This document shows, one piece after another, positions 7,650 through 15,355 of a stretch of 64,000 nucleotides of DNA. The notes below the pieces were generated by a model that saw only the letters and a program-made list of their open reading frames with translations, was not told the DNA's origin and did not search any database. Positions within the stretch are counted from its first letter, which is position 1. The number at the start of each line of letters is the position of its first letter. The DNA comes from Alistipes sp. (GTDB lineage Bacteria > Bacteroidota > Bacteroidia > Bacteroidales > Rikenellaceae), in contig JAFSDP010000018.1 of the NCBI GenBank assembly GCA_017436185.1, forward strand, positions 1-64,000, written 5' to 3'. A program made the position numbers and the translations under genes.

Positions 7650-8456
7650 ATGAACGTGATTGTCCGCATCATAGCCCAATACCTCGACACCCACAAGCGA
7701 TTGGTCATCCCCGGCCTGGGTATGTTCCTCGTCAAGGAGGAGCCTCGCAAGGTGGTCTTTACCGAACTGATGAGCCGTGACGACGGGGTGTTGCAGGCCC
7801 TGCTTGTCGAGCAAGGGATGACGGTACTTGCCGCCGCAGGCGAGTTGAACCGCTTTGTCTTCGAGGTGCGCCACGCCATCGAGAGTGGGCGCGAGTTCGA
7901 GATGCAGGGCTTTGGGGTGTTGCGTCCTGCCGGCAATGGTACGATGCGCTTCGACCACCGTCCGCTCACTACGGTGTTGCCCGATGTAGCCCTCGAAATC
8001 GAGCCCGAGCAGGTGCAGAAGGTGCGTCACGTTGAGCGTATCGAGGAGCCTCGCCGCCCCATCCAGCCTGCGCAGCCCGCCGAGGAGCCCGCCGAGGAGC
8101 CCGCCGAAGAGCCGAAAGAGGAGGAGGTGGAAGAGGAGATTCAGACCGAAGCCGAACTGAACGAGCCGATCGAGGATAACGACGAGGAGCAACACGAACC
8201 CCTCGACGACAGCGACCCCTTTATGGAGGAGGACGAGGAGGACGAATTGCCCCAACCCCGCCGAGTACGCCGTGTGGCCCGCCCCACACAACAAAAACCC
8301 AAGGTCGATCGTTTCTTGTTGGTGGCCATTGTGGCTGCCCTCTTGGCTTTGCTGGCCATCGGCTATGGGATGTACTCCAACTCGATGAGTGTGGAGGAGG
8401 CAGAAGAGACGCCCACCGAGCAGACCGATTCGCTTGCTGTTCCGATGGCACAATAG
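7650..8456 (+). CDS. HU-CCDC81-type domain protein with an acidic linker and one membrane helix
   Basis: A 268-residue protein. Residues 1 to about 110 look like the bacterial HU/CCDC81 fold: an HU-like segment with an IPGLGMF turn and a later FEMQGFGVLRP arm region. Residues about 135-205 are extremely acidic, with repeated PAEEP units, and form a probable unstructured linker. A single hydrophobic helix (LLVAIVAALLALLAIGYGMY) follows near 224-245, with a short tail outside. Such proteins in Bacteroidota are often tied to a C-terminal SPOR domain; none is present here. The role may be DNA or cell-wall related and is not established. It starts a run of five co-directional genes. Confidence 0.75.
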   Translation: MNVIVRIIAQYLDTHKRLVIPGLGMFLVKEEPRKVVFTELMSRDDGVLQALLVEQGMTVLAAAGELNRFVFEVRHAIESGREFEMQGFGVLRPAGNGTMRFDHRPLTTVLPDVALEIEPEQVQKVRHVERIEEPRRPIQPAQPAEEPAEEPAEEPKEEEVEEEIQTEAELNEPIEDNDEEQHEPLDDSDPFMEEDEEDELPQPRRVRRVARPTQQKPKVDRFLLVAIVAALLALLAIGYGMYSNSMSVEEAEETPTEQTDSLAVPMAQ

Positions 8457-8486
8457 GCTGTTGCACAACTAAAAACAGAGAGATAA

Positions 8487-9704
8487 GTGGAGGAATTGAC
8501 AACCATAAAACAACGCTTCGGCATCATTGGCAACTCGGAGTTGCTGAATCGGGCATTGGAGATGGCCATACGGGTCGCTCCGACCGATTTGACCGTGCTG
8601 GTGACGGGCGAAAGCGGTGTGGGTAAGGAGTTCTTTCCCCAAATCATCCACACCTATTCGGCACGCCGCCACGCCAAATACATCGCCGTAAACTGCGCCG
8701 CCATCCCCGAGGGTACGATCGATTCGGAGCTCTTCGGCCACGAAAAAGGCTCCTTCACGGGGGCTGTCGAGGCACGCAAAGGCTACTTCGAGGAGGCCGA
8801 CGGAGGTACGATTTTCTTGGACGAGGTGGCAGAGTTGCCCCTCGCTACGCAGGCTCGTCTGCTGCGTGTGTTGCAGTCGGGTGAGTTTATTCGTGTCGGC
8901 TCGTCGAAGGTCCAGAAGACCAACGTGCGTGTGGTCGCTGCCACGAACGTGACGCTGCAAAAGGCCATCGAGGAGGGACGTTTCCGTGAGGATTTGTTCT
9001 ACCGCCTCTCGACCGTGCCGCTCGTGATTCCCGCCCTGCGTGAGCGCAAGGAGGATATTCCGCTCCTGTTCCGTAAATTCGCTGCCGATGTGGCTGTGCA
9101 GTACCGTATGCCCGCCATCCGCCTTGACGACGAGGCCCGTGAGGTGCTGCAAAACTACTATTGGCGTGGCAATATCCGCCAACTGAAAAATGTCGCCGAG
9201 CAGATCTCGGCCATCGAGCAGAGCCGCCTCATTACGGCCGATGTGTTGCGTCGTTACCTGCCCGACTCGGGCCAATCGACCCACCTTGCCGCAGGCTCAC
9301 AACACACTGCGGGTCAGGAGTTTGCCAACGAGCGTGAACTGCTCTACAAACTGCTGTTCGATATGCGTGCCGAGATTGGCGACCTGAAACGAATGGTGGC
9401 CGAACTGATGCACCGAGCGGGTGCCGTGACCCCTCCGCCGAGCGAGGTGAAGGCCTACCTGCCCTCGCCGCAGCCTCCGCACCAACACCCGACGTCCCAC
9501 CCCTATGCCGAGGAGGAGTTTGCTCCGGTTGAGGAGGTGGAGGAGATGGGCGACAAACCCCGCACCAAGGACGAAGTGCTGCGTGAGCAGATCATCCGTG
9601 CGCTGCGTCGCAACGGGGGTCGCCGCCGCGAGACAGCCAAAGAGCTCTTTATGTCGGAGCGCACCCTCTACCGCAAAATCAAGGATTTGGGAATAGAAGA
9701 ATAA
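8487..9704 (+). CDS. Sigma-54-interacting AAA+ transcriptional activator
   Basis: A 405-residue bacterial enhancer-binding protein that drives open-complex formation by sigma-54 RNA polymerase. There is no N-terminal receiver or sensor domain: the AAA+ core starts at about residue 10. Walker A is GESGVGKE at 41-48, the sigma-54 contact loop is GSFTGA at 88-93, and Walker B is GGTIFLDE at 106-113. A Pro-rich linker near 310-345 leads to a Fis-type helix-turn-helix at the C-terminus (GRRRETAKELFMSERTLYRKI). I chose GTG at 8487 because it gives the first plausible residues and no ATG fits upstream. It lies 30 nt after the HU-like gene. Confidence 0.88.
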   Translation: MEELTTIKQRFGIIGNSELLNRALEMAIRVAPTDLTVLVTGESGVGKEFFPQIIHTYSARRHAKYIAVNCAAIPEGTIDSELFGHEKGSFTGAVEARKGYFEEADGGTIFLDEVAELPLATQARLLRVLQSGEFIRVGSSKVQKTNVRVVAATNVTLQKAIEEGRFREDLFYRLSTVPLVIPALRERKEDIPLLFRKFAADVAVQYRMPAIRLDDEAREVLQNYYWRGNIRQLKNVAEQISAIEQSRLITADVLRRYLPDSGQSTHLAAGSQHTAGQEFANERELLYKLLFDMRAEIGDLKRMVAELMHRAGAVTPPPSEVKAYLPSPQPPHQHPTSHPYAEEEFAPVEEVEEMGDKPRTKDEVLREQIIRALRRNGGRRRETAKELFMSERTLYRKIKDLGIEE

Positions 9705-9710
9705 CGCACT

Positions 9711-10220
9711 ATGCTGAAACGAATCATCGCCTTTATGGCCGCTACGCTGCTCCTGAGCGGTTGCGGTGTAGCCATCAAATACTCGCTCTCGGGTGCCTCG
9801 ATTCCGCCCGATGCCAAGACCTTCTCGGTGGCCTACTTCCCGAACAACGCCACGATGGTCTCGCCCATCTTGTCTTCGACCCTCACGGATGCCCTGATCG
9901 ACATCTTCTCGCGTCGTACCCGCCTGCAACAGGTTGAGGAGGGGGGCGACTTCGCCTTCGAGGGTGAGATTACGAACTACACCTCGGTGACCGCCTCGGT
10001 GTCGAGCGACGACTATGCCGTCCTGAACCGCCTGACCATCACCGTGAAGGTGCGCTTCACGAATGCCATCGACGAGACGATGTCGTTCAATAAGACCTTC
10101 TCGGCCTACGAGGATTACGACTCGACCCAGCTCTTGACCGAAGTGGAGGGTACGCTCATTCCCGAGATTGTCGATAAAATTGTCACGGATATCTTTATGG
10201 CTTCGGCCTCAAATTGGTAG
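9711..10220 (+). CDS. lptE: LptE-family lipopolysaccharide assembly lipoprotein
   Basis: A 169-residue outer-membrane lipoprotein that would plug the LptD barrel and help deliver LPS to the surface. The signal peptide ends in the lipobox LLSG-Cys19. The following GVAIKYSLSGASIPPDAKTFSVAYF matches the conserved start of Bacteroidota LptE proteins, and the rest alternates beta strands with a short helix. It starts 6 nt after the sigma-54 activator gene and ends 3 nt before the next gene, so it is part of one operon. Confidence 0.85.
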   Translation: MLKRIIAFMAATLLLSGCGVAIKYSLSGASIPPDAKTFSVAYFPNNATMVSPILSSTLTDALIDIFSRRTRLQQVEEGGDFAFEGEITNYTSVTASVSSDDYAVLNRLTITVKVRFTNAIDETMSFNKTFSAYEDYDSTQLLTEVEGTLIPEIVDKIVTDIFMASASNW

Positions 10221-10223
10221 CGG

Positions 10224-10712
10224 ATGGCCATCACAAAACTCAGTTTTGCCACCCGTGAGGGGGCGTTGTCCCTGGCCGATGGGGAGATTCGGGAGGTGTT
10301 GGAGGGCTATCCCTGGTTTCGTGCCGCCTCGGAGGCTGCCCGCCTGCACGGAATGAAGGGAGCACCGCTTTCGGAGGTGGTAAGCCTCTGGCGTTCGGAG
10401 AGTTCCTACCTTCGTGAGGGCTACGATGCCGAGACGCTGCACCACATCACAACGGACGATATGATCGATAGTTTCCTGCGCAAAGACGAACTGCGTATCG
10501 TGGCCGAAGAGGGCGATGTGGAGGAGGAGATACGGACCGAAGCCGACCTGGACGAGGAGGACGAATTGGTGAGCGAGGAGCTGGCCGAAATCTACCTAAA
10601 GCAGGGACTGAAAACCGAGGCAGAGGCAATTTATCGCAAATTAAGTTTGCTAAATCCCGAAAAAAGTGTTTACTTTGCCGAGCTAATTGAAAAAATAGAA
10701 CAACAAAATTAA
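10224..10712 (+). CDS. Conserved hypothetical protein with a C-terminal TPR-like unit
   Basis: A 162-residue soluble protein without signal peptide or membrane helix. The first 85 residues are not recognisable. An acidic linker follows at about 95-115. The C-terminal stretch ELAEIYLKQGLKTEAEAIYRK then SLLNPEKSVYFAELIE looks like one tetratricopeptide helix pair. Genes of this shape are commonly found between lptE and secG in Bacteroidota, as here (recalled, not searched). The function is unknown. Confidence 0.7.
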   Translation: MAITKLSFATREGALSLADGEIREVLEGYPWFRAASEAARLHGMKGAPLSEVVSLWRSESSYLREGYDAETLHHITTDDMIDSFLRKDELRIVAEEGDVEEEIRTEADLDEEDELVSEELAEIYLKQGLKTEAEAIYRKLSLLNPEKSVYFAELIEKIEQQN

Positions 10713-10724
10713 ACGTTTAACGCT

Positions 10725-11078
10725 ATGTTATACACGATTTGCATTGTTTTGATTCTGATTGCCAGCGTATTGATCATCCTGGCCGTATTGGTGCAGAGCC
10801 CCAAGAGCGGTATGGCTGCCAACTTCGGTGCCTCGAACCAGGTGATGGGCGTTCGTGAGACGACCAACTTCTTGGAGAAGTTTACGTGGGCAATGGCTAT
10901 CGCCATCGTAGTGTTGAGCCTGGTGGCTACGACCGCTATGGAGCGTGGCACGAACAACACCTCGATCTCGAAGGATGCTGCTGCGCTGCAGGAGCGTGTG
11001 ATAGAGGAGGCTACGACGATTCCTCAGGCCGAGATTCCGGTCGTTGAGGAGGCTGCGGAGGCTCAGGAGCAGAACTAA
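10725..11078 (+). CDS. secG: Preprotein translocase subunit SecG
   Basis: A 117-residue small membrane protein of the SecYEG channel. It has two hydrophobic helices (about 3-22 and 55-75) joined by the conserved loop VLVQSPKSGMAANFGASNQ, in which Gln-x-x-K-x-G and the AxxFG patch are SecG hallmarks. The C-terminal tail is acidic and Ala/Glu-rich, as often seen in Bacteroidota. It is the last gene of the operon and is followed by a hairpin terminator. Confidence 0.92.
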   Translation: MLYTICIVLILIASVLIILAVLVQSPKSGMAANFGASNQVMGVRETTNFLEKFTWAMAIAIVVLSLVATTAMERGTNNTSISKDAAALQERVIEEATTIPQAEIPVVEEAAEAQEQN

Positions 11079-11103
11079 TAACACCACTCACAAGAGCGGC
11101 GTG

Positions 11104-11137
11104 AAGGGGAGCGGGAAACCGTATCCCCTTGTTTTGT
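11104..11137 (+). terminator. Terminator after secG
   Basis: AAGGGGA at 11104-11110 pairs with TCCCCTT at 11124-11130, with a partly paired inner loop, and is followed by GTTTTGTT. Confidence 0.7.
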
Positions 11138-11138
11138 T

Positions 11139-11204
11139 GAATTAAAAATTAAAGATTAAAAATTAAAAATTGGGGTTGTGGCGTTGGCTACGACCCTTTT
11201 TTTG
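11139..11204 (-). repeat. GGGTCGT motif plus heptamer array, copy B (inverted)
   Basis: Read on the minus strand this gives AAAAAAAGGGTCGT, a spacer containing CCACAACCCC, then heptamers of the TTTTTAA/TCTTTAA type. This is the same order as copy A at 439-503, which lies on the plus strand. Confidence 0.7.
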
Positions 11205-11215
11205 TTCTTTGGAAA

Positions 11216-11243
11216 GACCTATAAGACTTATAAGACCTATAGG
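11216..11243. repeat. 9-nt tandem array GACCTATAA
   Basis: Three consecutive 9-nt units, GACCTATAA, GACTTATAA and GACCTATAG. They are partly complementary to the CCCATAGGY array at 11324-11378 (for example GACCTAT with ATAGGTC), so the two arrays could form the arms of one large hairpin around the REP-like element. Confidence 0.65.
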
Positions 11244-11251
11244 CAAAGGTT

Positions 11252-11306
11252 ATCATTCTGAACGTCAGTGAAGAATCTCTTGGCGAGCAGGGCGACCACC
11301 AGAGAT
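11252..11306. repeat. REP-like element with hairpin
   Basis: It contains ATTCTGAACGTCAGTGAAGAA followed by a hairpin in which ATCTCTTGG (11275-11283) pairs with CCAGAGAT (11299-11306), with one bulged base. The ATTCTGA-ACG-AGTGAAGAATCTC phrase resembles dispersed intergenic sequences I recall from several bacterial phyla; this is from memory and not checked. Confidence 0.5.
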
Positions 11307-11323
11307 ATTTCGGTCGTGTTACT

Positions 11324-11386
11324 CCCATCATTCCCATCAACCCCATAGGCCCCATAGGTCCCATAGGCCCCATAGGCCTTTTTTTA
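11324..11386. repeat. 9-nt tandem array CCCATAGGC ending in a T-run
   Basis: Six units of 9 nt follow each other: CCCATCATT, CCCATCAAC, CCCATAGGC, CCCATAGGT, CCCATAGGC and CCCATAGGC. Seven T residues follow from 11379, which would suit termination if the array pairs with the 11216-11243 array. Confidence 0.7.
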
Positions 11387-11398
11387 TGTCGCGCAGCC

Positions 11399-11433
11399 CA
11401 ACTCTCAACTTTCAACTTTCAACTTTCAACTCC
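11399..11433. repeat. Heptamer tandem array AACTTTC
   Basis: AACTCTC, AACTTTC, AACTTTC, AACTTTC and AACTCCC follow one another at 7-nt spacing. It lies 40 nt upstream of the promoter of the pigment cluster. Confidence 0.7.
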
Positions 11434-11473
11434 CTTTCGATTTGTCTTTTTATTACATAAAAAGAACAAAAAG

Positions 11474-11505
11474 TTTGTCGTTCCGCTTTTTATGTCTTAT
11501 TTTTG
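11474..11505 (+). promoter_or_regulatory. Promoter of the aryl-polyene-type gene cluster
   Basis: TTTG at 11474-11477 and TATTTTTG at 11498-11505 are 20 nt apart, a full match to the Bacteroidota -33/-7 pattern. The -7 box lies inside the longer open frame of the first gene, which fixes its start at the ATG at 11531. No other convincing promoter was seen before 33159. Confidence 0.7.
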
Positions 11506-11530
11506 TGACCTATTAGCGAAACGTGAAACT

Positions 11531-13060
11531 ATGATCACCATCACCCAAACACTCTCCTTCGACGAGGTAGAACGCATTTGCATCGCCCGTGAGCCGATTG
11601 CGCTTTCGGCCGATGCCCTTCAGAAGGTGGCCGCCTGCCACCATTTCCTGTGCGACTTTGCGAAGGATAAAGTCATCTACGGCATCAATACGGGCTTTGG
11701 TCCGATGGCCCAATGGCGCATCGACGACAAGGACCTCACAGCCCTCCAATACAACATCATCCGCAGCCACTCCACCGGTGCAGGCCGTCCCCTGCCCGAA
11801 CATTGTGTGCGTGCCGCTATGACGGCTCGCCTGATGACCTTTATGCAGGCCCGCTCGGGTGTGCATCCCCAGGTGGTGGAACTGCTGGTCGAACTCTTGA
11901 ACCGCCACATCCACCCCGTCATTCCCGAACACGGCAGCGTGGGGGCAAGTGGCGATTTGGTGCAACTCTCGCACATCGCCCTGGCCCTGATTGGCGAGGG
12001 TGAGGTCTTCTATAAGGGCACTCGTCGCAAGACCGAGGAGGTCTTCCGTGAGGAGGGCCTGACGCCCCTACGGATGCACGTGCGTGAGGGGTTGGCCGTG
12101 ACGAACGGCACGGCGGTGATGACGGGCATCGGTCTGGTGAACCTGATGCGTGCCCGCCACCTGCTGGATTGGAGCGTGAGCTGCTCGGTGCTGATGAACG
12201 AGATTGCCTCGTCGTACGACGATTTGATGTCCGAGACCCTCAACGGCCTCAAACACCACGCAGGGCAGCAGCAGATTGCCGCCCGTATGCGTCGTGTGGC
12301 CGAGGGAAGCCGTGCGCTGCGCTCCCGTGAAGCGGAGCTTTATCGCAGCCACAGCGAGGAGGTCTTCGAACACAAGGTGCAGCCCTACTACTCGTTGCGT
12401 TGCATTCCGCAGATTCTTGGGCCGGTGCTCGATACGATGAATCGTGCGGAGGAGGTCTTGATTAACGAGCTGAACTCGGTGGACGACAACCCCGTCATCG
12501 ACCCCGTAAACGGCACGGTCTATCACGGTGGCAACTTCCACGGCGACTACGTTTCGCTTGAGATGGACAAGCTCAAAATAGTCATCACCAAACTCACGAT
12601 GCTGGCCGAGCGTCAGATGAACTACCTCTTCCACGACCGCATCAACGGCATCCTGCCTCCGTTCGTCAATCTGGGTGTGCTGGGGTTGAACTACGGCCTG
12701 CAAGCCTCGCAATTTACGGCCACCTCCACAACGGCCGAGTGCCAGACCCTCTCCAACTCGATGTATGTCCACTCGATTCCCAACAACAACGACAACCAGG
12801 ATGTGGTCTCGATGGGTACCAATTCGGCTCTGCTGTGCGGTCGGGTGGTGGAGAACAGTCTGCAGGTGCTTGCAATCCACCTGATGGCCTTGGTGCAGGC
12901 GGTCGATTGCCTGCGAATGAAGGAGCAGCTGGCCCCCGCCACACGCAACCTCTACGAGCGTGTACGCAAGTTGGTGCCCTGCTTTGTTGAGGATACGCCC
13001 AAGTACGAAGAGATTGAGCGACTGATCACCTTCCTGAAGAACGAAAGCCCCCTTTGCTAA
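11531..13060 (+). CDS. Tyrosine ammonia-lyase (HAL/PAL/TAL family)
   Basis: A 509-residue lyase expected to remove ammonia from L-tyrosine, giving p-coumarate as the aromatic starter of the polyene. The self-forming MIO cofactor triad Ala139-Ser140-Gly141 lies in GASGDLVQLSH. The substrate-selectivity region reads RSHSTG with Ser79-His80. As I recall it, the flexirubin-cluster tyrosine ammonia-lyase of Flavobacterium johnsoniae shares this segment and long stretches such as YGINTGFGPMAQ, VYHGGNFHGDY and HSIPNNNDNQD. Histidine lyases share Ser-His too, so substrate rests on context. The start is ATG 11531, since the upstream extension overlaps the promoter. First gene of the 20-gene cluster. 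Confidence 0.85.
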   Translation: MITITQTLSFDEVERICIAREPIALSADALQKVAACHHFLCDFAKDKVIYGINTGFGPMAQWRIDDKDLTALQYNIIRSHSTGAGRPLPEHCVRAAMTARLMTFMQARSGVHPQVVELLVELLNRHIHPVIPEHGSVGASGDLVQLSHIALALIGEGEVFYKGTRRKTEEVFREEGLTPLRMHVREGLAVTNGTAVMTGIGLVNLMRARHLLDWSVSCSVLMNEIASSYDDLMSETLNGLKHHAGQQQIAARMRRVAEGSRALRSREAELYRSHSEEVFEHKVQPYYSLRCIPQILGPVLDTMNRAEEVLINELNSVDDNPVIDPVNGTVYHGGNFHGDYVSLEMDKLKIVITKLTMLAERQMNYLFHDRINGILPPFVNLGVLGLNYGLQASQFTATSTTAECQTLSNSMYVHSIPNNNDNQDVVSMGTNSALLCGRVVENSLQVLAIHLMALVQAVDCLRMKEQLAPATRNLYERVRKLVPCFVEDTPKYEEIERLITFLKNESPLC

Positions 13061-13062
13061 CG

Positions 13063-13797
13063 ATGAATAGACGCTATGCCCTTGTGACGGGTGCGGGTCG
13101 AGGTATCGGCCGAGCCGTCGCCTGCCGTCTGGCCCGTGCGGGATATACGGTGCTGATTAACTACCTGCAAAACGAAACGGCTGCCGCCGAGACCCTCCGT
13201 CTTATCGAGGAGGCGGGTGGTGAGGCCGAACTGATGCGCTTCGATGTGGCCGACCGTGCGGCGGTCGATGAGGCCCTTGCGGCGTGGCATACAGCCCACC
13301 CCGAGGCCTACATTTCGGTCTTGGTCAATAATGCGGGTATCCGTCGGGACAACCTGCTGATGTGGATGCCCGAGGAGGATTGGCACGCGGTGCTACACAC
13401 CTCGCTCGACGGCTTCTACAACGCCACGCAGCCGCTACTGAAAAATATGCTTTTGAATAAGTGGGGCCGCATTGTCAATATCGTCTCGCTGTCGGGCATC
13501 AAAGGGTTGCCCGGCCAGACGAACTATTCGGCGGCCAAGGGGGGCGTGATTGCCGCCACGAAGGCGCTGGCACAGGAGGTGGCCAAGAAGCGGGTGACGG
13601 TCAATGCCGTGGCTCCGGGCTTCATCCGCACCGATATGACGGCCGACCTGGACGAGGCGACGCTCAAAAAACAGATTCCGTCGGGTCGCTTTGGCGAGGC
13701 CGATGAGGTGGCTGCGCTGGTGGCCTTCCTCTGCTCCGACGAGGCGGGCTACATCACGGGCGAGGTGATTTCGATCAATGGCGGACTTTACACCTAA
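13063..13797 (+). CDS. 3-oxoacyl-ACP reductase (FabG-like SDR)
   Basis: A 244-residue short-chain reductase that would reduce the beta-keto group after each polyene elongation with NADPH. It has TGAGRGIG near residues 9-16, VNNAGIRRDNLL as in FabG, the catalytic set within SLSGIKGLPGQTNYSAAKGG, and the C-terminal ITGEVISINGG. An in-frame TTG at 13054 lies upstream, but ATG 13063 begins only 2 nt after the lyase stop and gives the normal FabG start. It is the only keto-reductase in the cluster. Confidence 0.88.
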   Translation: MNRRYALVTGAGRGIGRAVACRLARAGYTVLINYLQNETAAAETLRLIEEAGGEAELMRFDVADRAAVDEALAAWHTAHPEAYISVLVNNAGIRRDNLLMWMPEEDWHAVLHTSLDGFYNATQPLLKNMLLNKWGRIVNIVSLSGIKGLPGQTNYSAAKGGVIAATKALAQEVAKKRVTVNAVAPGFIRTDMTADLDEATLKKQIPSGRFGEADEVAALVAFLCSDEAGYITGEVISINGGLYT

Positions 13798-13830
13798 ACA
13801 CCGAAAAACAAAAGAAACGACATACGACTT

Positions 13831-15054
13831 ATGGCAAACAGAGTAGTGATTACGGGGATGGGTATCTGGTCCTCGCTCGGCACCTCGAAGGAGGAGGTGC
13901 AGCAGGCCCTTTGGGAGGGTCGCTCGGGCATCGGCATCGACCCCGTACGCAAACAGATGGGTTACCGTTCGGCCTTGACGGGCATCATTCCGACCCCCAA
14001 CCTGAAGGGGATGTTGGATCGCCGTCAGCGTCTGTGCCTCCCCGAGCAGGGAGCCTATGCCTATATGGCCACCCGTGAGGCGTTGGCCCAAGCAGGCATC
14101 GACGAGGCTTTCTTACACGCGCGCGAGGTGGGTATCCTCTACGGCAACGACAGCAGTGCCGAGGCGGTGGTGACGGGTATCGACATCATCCGTGAGAAGC
14201 AGACGACGGCCCTGGTCGGCTCGGGCAACATCTTCCAGTCGATGAACTCCACGCTGACGATGAACCTCTCGACCATCTTCAACCTCCGAGGGGTCAATTT
14301 CACCATCTCGGGGGCTTGTGCCAGCGGCTCGCACGCCATCGGTATGGCCTACCTGCTCATCAAGCAGGGGCTGCAGCAGTGCGTCATCTGCGGTGGTGCG
14401 GAGGAGGTGAACCGCTATGCGGTGGGTAACTTCGATGCCCTGTCGGCCTTCTCGATTCGTGAGGAGGAGCCGACCCGTGCCTCCCGCCCCTTCGACCGTG
14501 ACCGTGACGGCTTGGTGCCGAGCGGCGGTGCAGCGACGCTCATTCTGGAGAGTTACGATTCGGCCGTTGAGCGTGGTGCCGAGATTCTGGGCGAGGTGAT
14601 CGGCTACGGCTTCTCGTCGAATGGCGAGCATATCTCGGTGCCCAATGTCGATGGGCCGGTGCGCTCGCTTCGAATGGCCTTGAAGGATGCCGACCTGCAG
14701 CCCGACCAAATTGCCTATGTCAATGCCCACGCCACCTCGACCCCGCTGGGAGATCAGAACGAGGCACGTGCCATTGCCGAGGTCTTTGGCAACGAGGGGC
14801 CCTATGTCACCTCGACCAAGTCGCAGACGGGCCACGAGATGTGGATGGCGGGTGCCAGCGAGGTGATCTACTCGATGCTGATGATGCAGGGCGGCTTCAT
14901 CGCCCCCAACCTCAATTTCGAGAACCCCGACGAGGCCTCGGCCGTGTTGCGCATCCCGAGGGAGCGTGTCGAGTTGGAGTTTGATACGTTCCTGAGCAAC
15001 TCGTTTGGCTTCGGAGGCACGAACTCGACCCTTATTGTTCGCAAAATCAAATAA
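13831..15054 (+). CDS. Beta-ketoacyl-ACP synthase (FabF-like), ketosynthase 1
   Basis: A 407-residue condensing enzyme with a complete active site: Cys163 in SGACASGSHAIG, His300 in NAHATSTPLGD and His335 in QTGHEMWMAG. The C-terminus ends with NSFGFGGTNSTLIV as in FabB/FabF enzymes. It would extend an ACP-bound acyl chain with malonyl-ACP. It is one of three ketosynthases with full triads in the cluster, so each may have a separate job (priming, elongation or fatty tail), which cannot be assigned from sequence. An acyl carrier protein gene follows after 29 nt. Confidence 0.9.
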   Translation: MANRVVITGMGIWSSLGTSKEEVQQALWEGRSGIGIDPVRKQMGYRSALTGIIPTPNLKGMLDRRQRLCLPEQGAYAYMATREALAQAGIDEAFLHAREVGILYGNDSSAEAVVTGIDIIREKQTTALVGSGNIFQSMNSTLTMNLSTIFNLRGVNFTISGACASGSHAIGMAYLLIKQGLQQCVICGGAEEVNRYAVGNFDALSAFSIREEEPTRASRPFDRDRDGLVPSGGAATLILESYDSAVERGAEILGEVIGYGFSSNGEHISVPNVDGPVRSLRMALKDADLQPDQIAYVNAHATSTPLGDQNEARAIAEVFGNEGPYVTSTKSQTGHEMWMAGASEVIYSMLMMQGGFIAPNLNFENPDEASAVLRIPRERVELEFDTFLSNSFGFGGTNSTLIVRKIK

Positions 15055-15083
15055 TTACACAAAATAATAGACGAAACACAACA

Positions 15084-15329
15084 ATGAATTTAGCAGAGAT
15101 TACCGAAAAGGCCAAGGTGGTTTTGGCCGAAGAGTTTGAGGTTGAGGAGTCGGCCATCACCCCCGAGGCGTCGCTCAAGGAGACGTTGGGTCTGGACAGC
15201 CTCGATTTGGTCGATGTGGTGGTGCTCGTGGAGCAGCACTTCGGCGTGACGCTCAAGGGTCCCGACTTTGTGGGCGTGAAGACTTTTGCCGACTTCTACC
15301 GCCTGCTCGACAGCAAACTCAACGCCTAA
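15084..15329 (+). CDS. Acyl carrier protein 1
   Basis: An 81-residue carrier with the phosphopantetheine site Ser39 in LGLDSLDLVDVV. It is acidic and helical, of usual length for a discrete ACP. It must be activated by a phosphopantetheinyl transferase, which is not encoded in this window. It sits between ketosynthase 1 and the LpxL-like acyltransferase. Confidence 0.92.
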   Translation: MNLAEITEKAKVVLAEEFEVEESAITPEASLKETLGLDSLDLVDVVVLVEQHFGVTLKGPDFVGVKTFADFYRLLDSKLNA

Positions 15330-15355
15330 CAAGTCCCCAAAACCAAGCAACAAGA

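Larger units (their letters stand above)
11138..11473. other. Gene-free patchwork of at least five repeat elements
   Basis: From the secG terminator to the aryl-polyene promoter there is no gene. The region is a chain of repeats, each listed separately: a heptamer array with an ACGACCC motif, a TATAAGACC array, a REP-like hairpin, a CCCATAGGC array ending in a T-run, and a CAACTTT heptamer array. Confidence 0.7.

Noticed and set aside
11216..11386. Insertion sequence or transposon remnant
   Set aside because: There is no transposase fragment, no terminal inverted repeat of IS length and no target duplication; only short tandem arrays and a hairpin are present.
11492..11530. Extended N-terminus for the ammonia-lyase
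   Set aside because: The -7 box TATTTTTG at 11498-11505 falls inside this extension, so it would lie upstream of the transcription start. ATG 11531 also matches family length.
11531..13060. Histidine ammonia-lyase (hutH) of histidine breakdown
   Set aside because: No hutU, hutI or hutG gene is nearby; the gene starts a polyene cluster and resembles the flexirubin-type tyrosine lyase. Ser-His at 79-80 alone does not decide, so some doubt remains.
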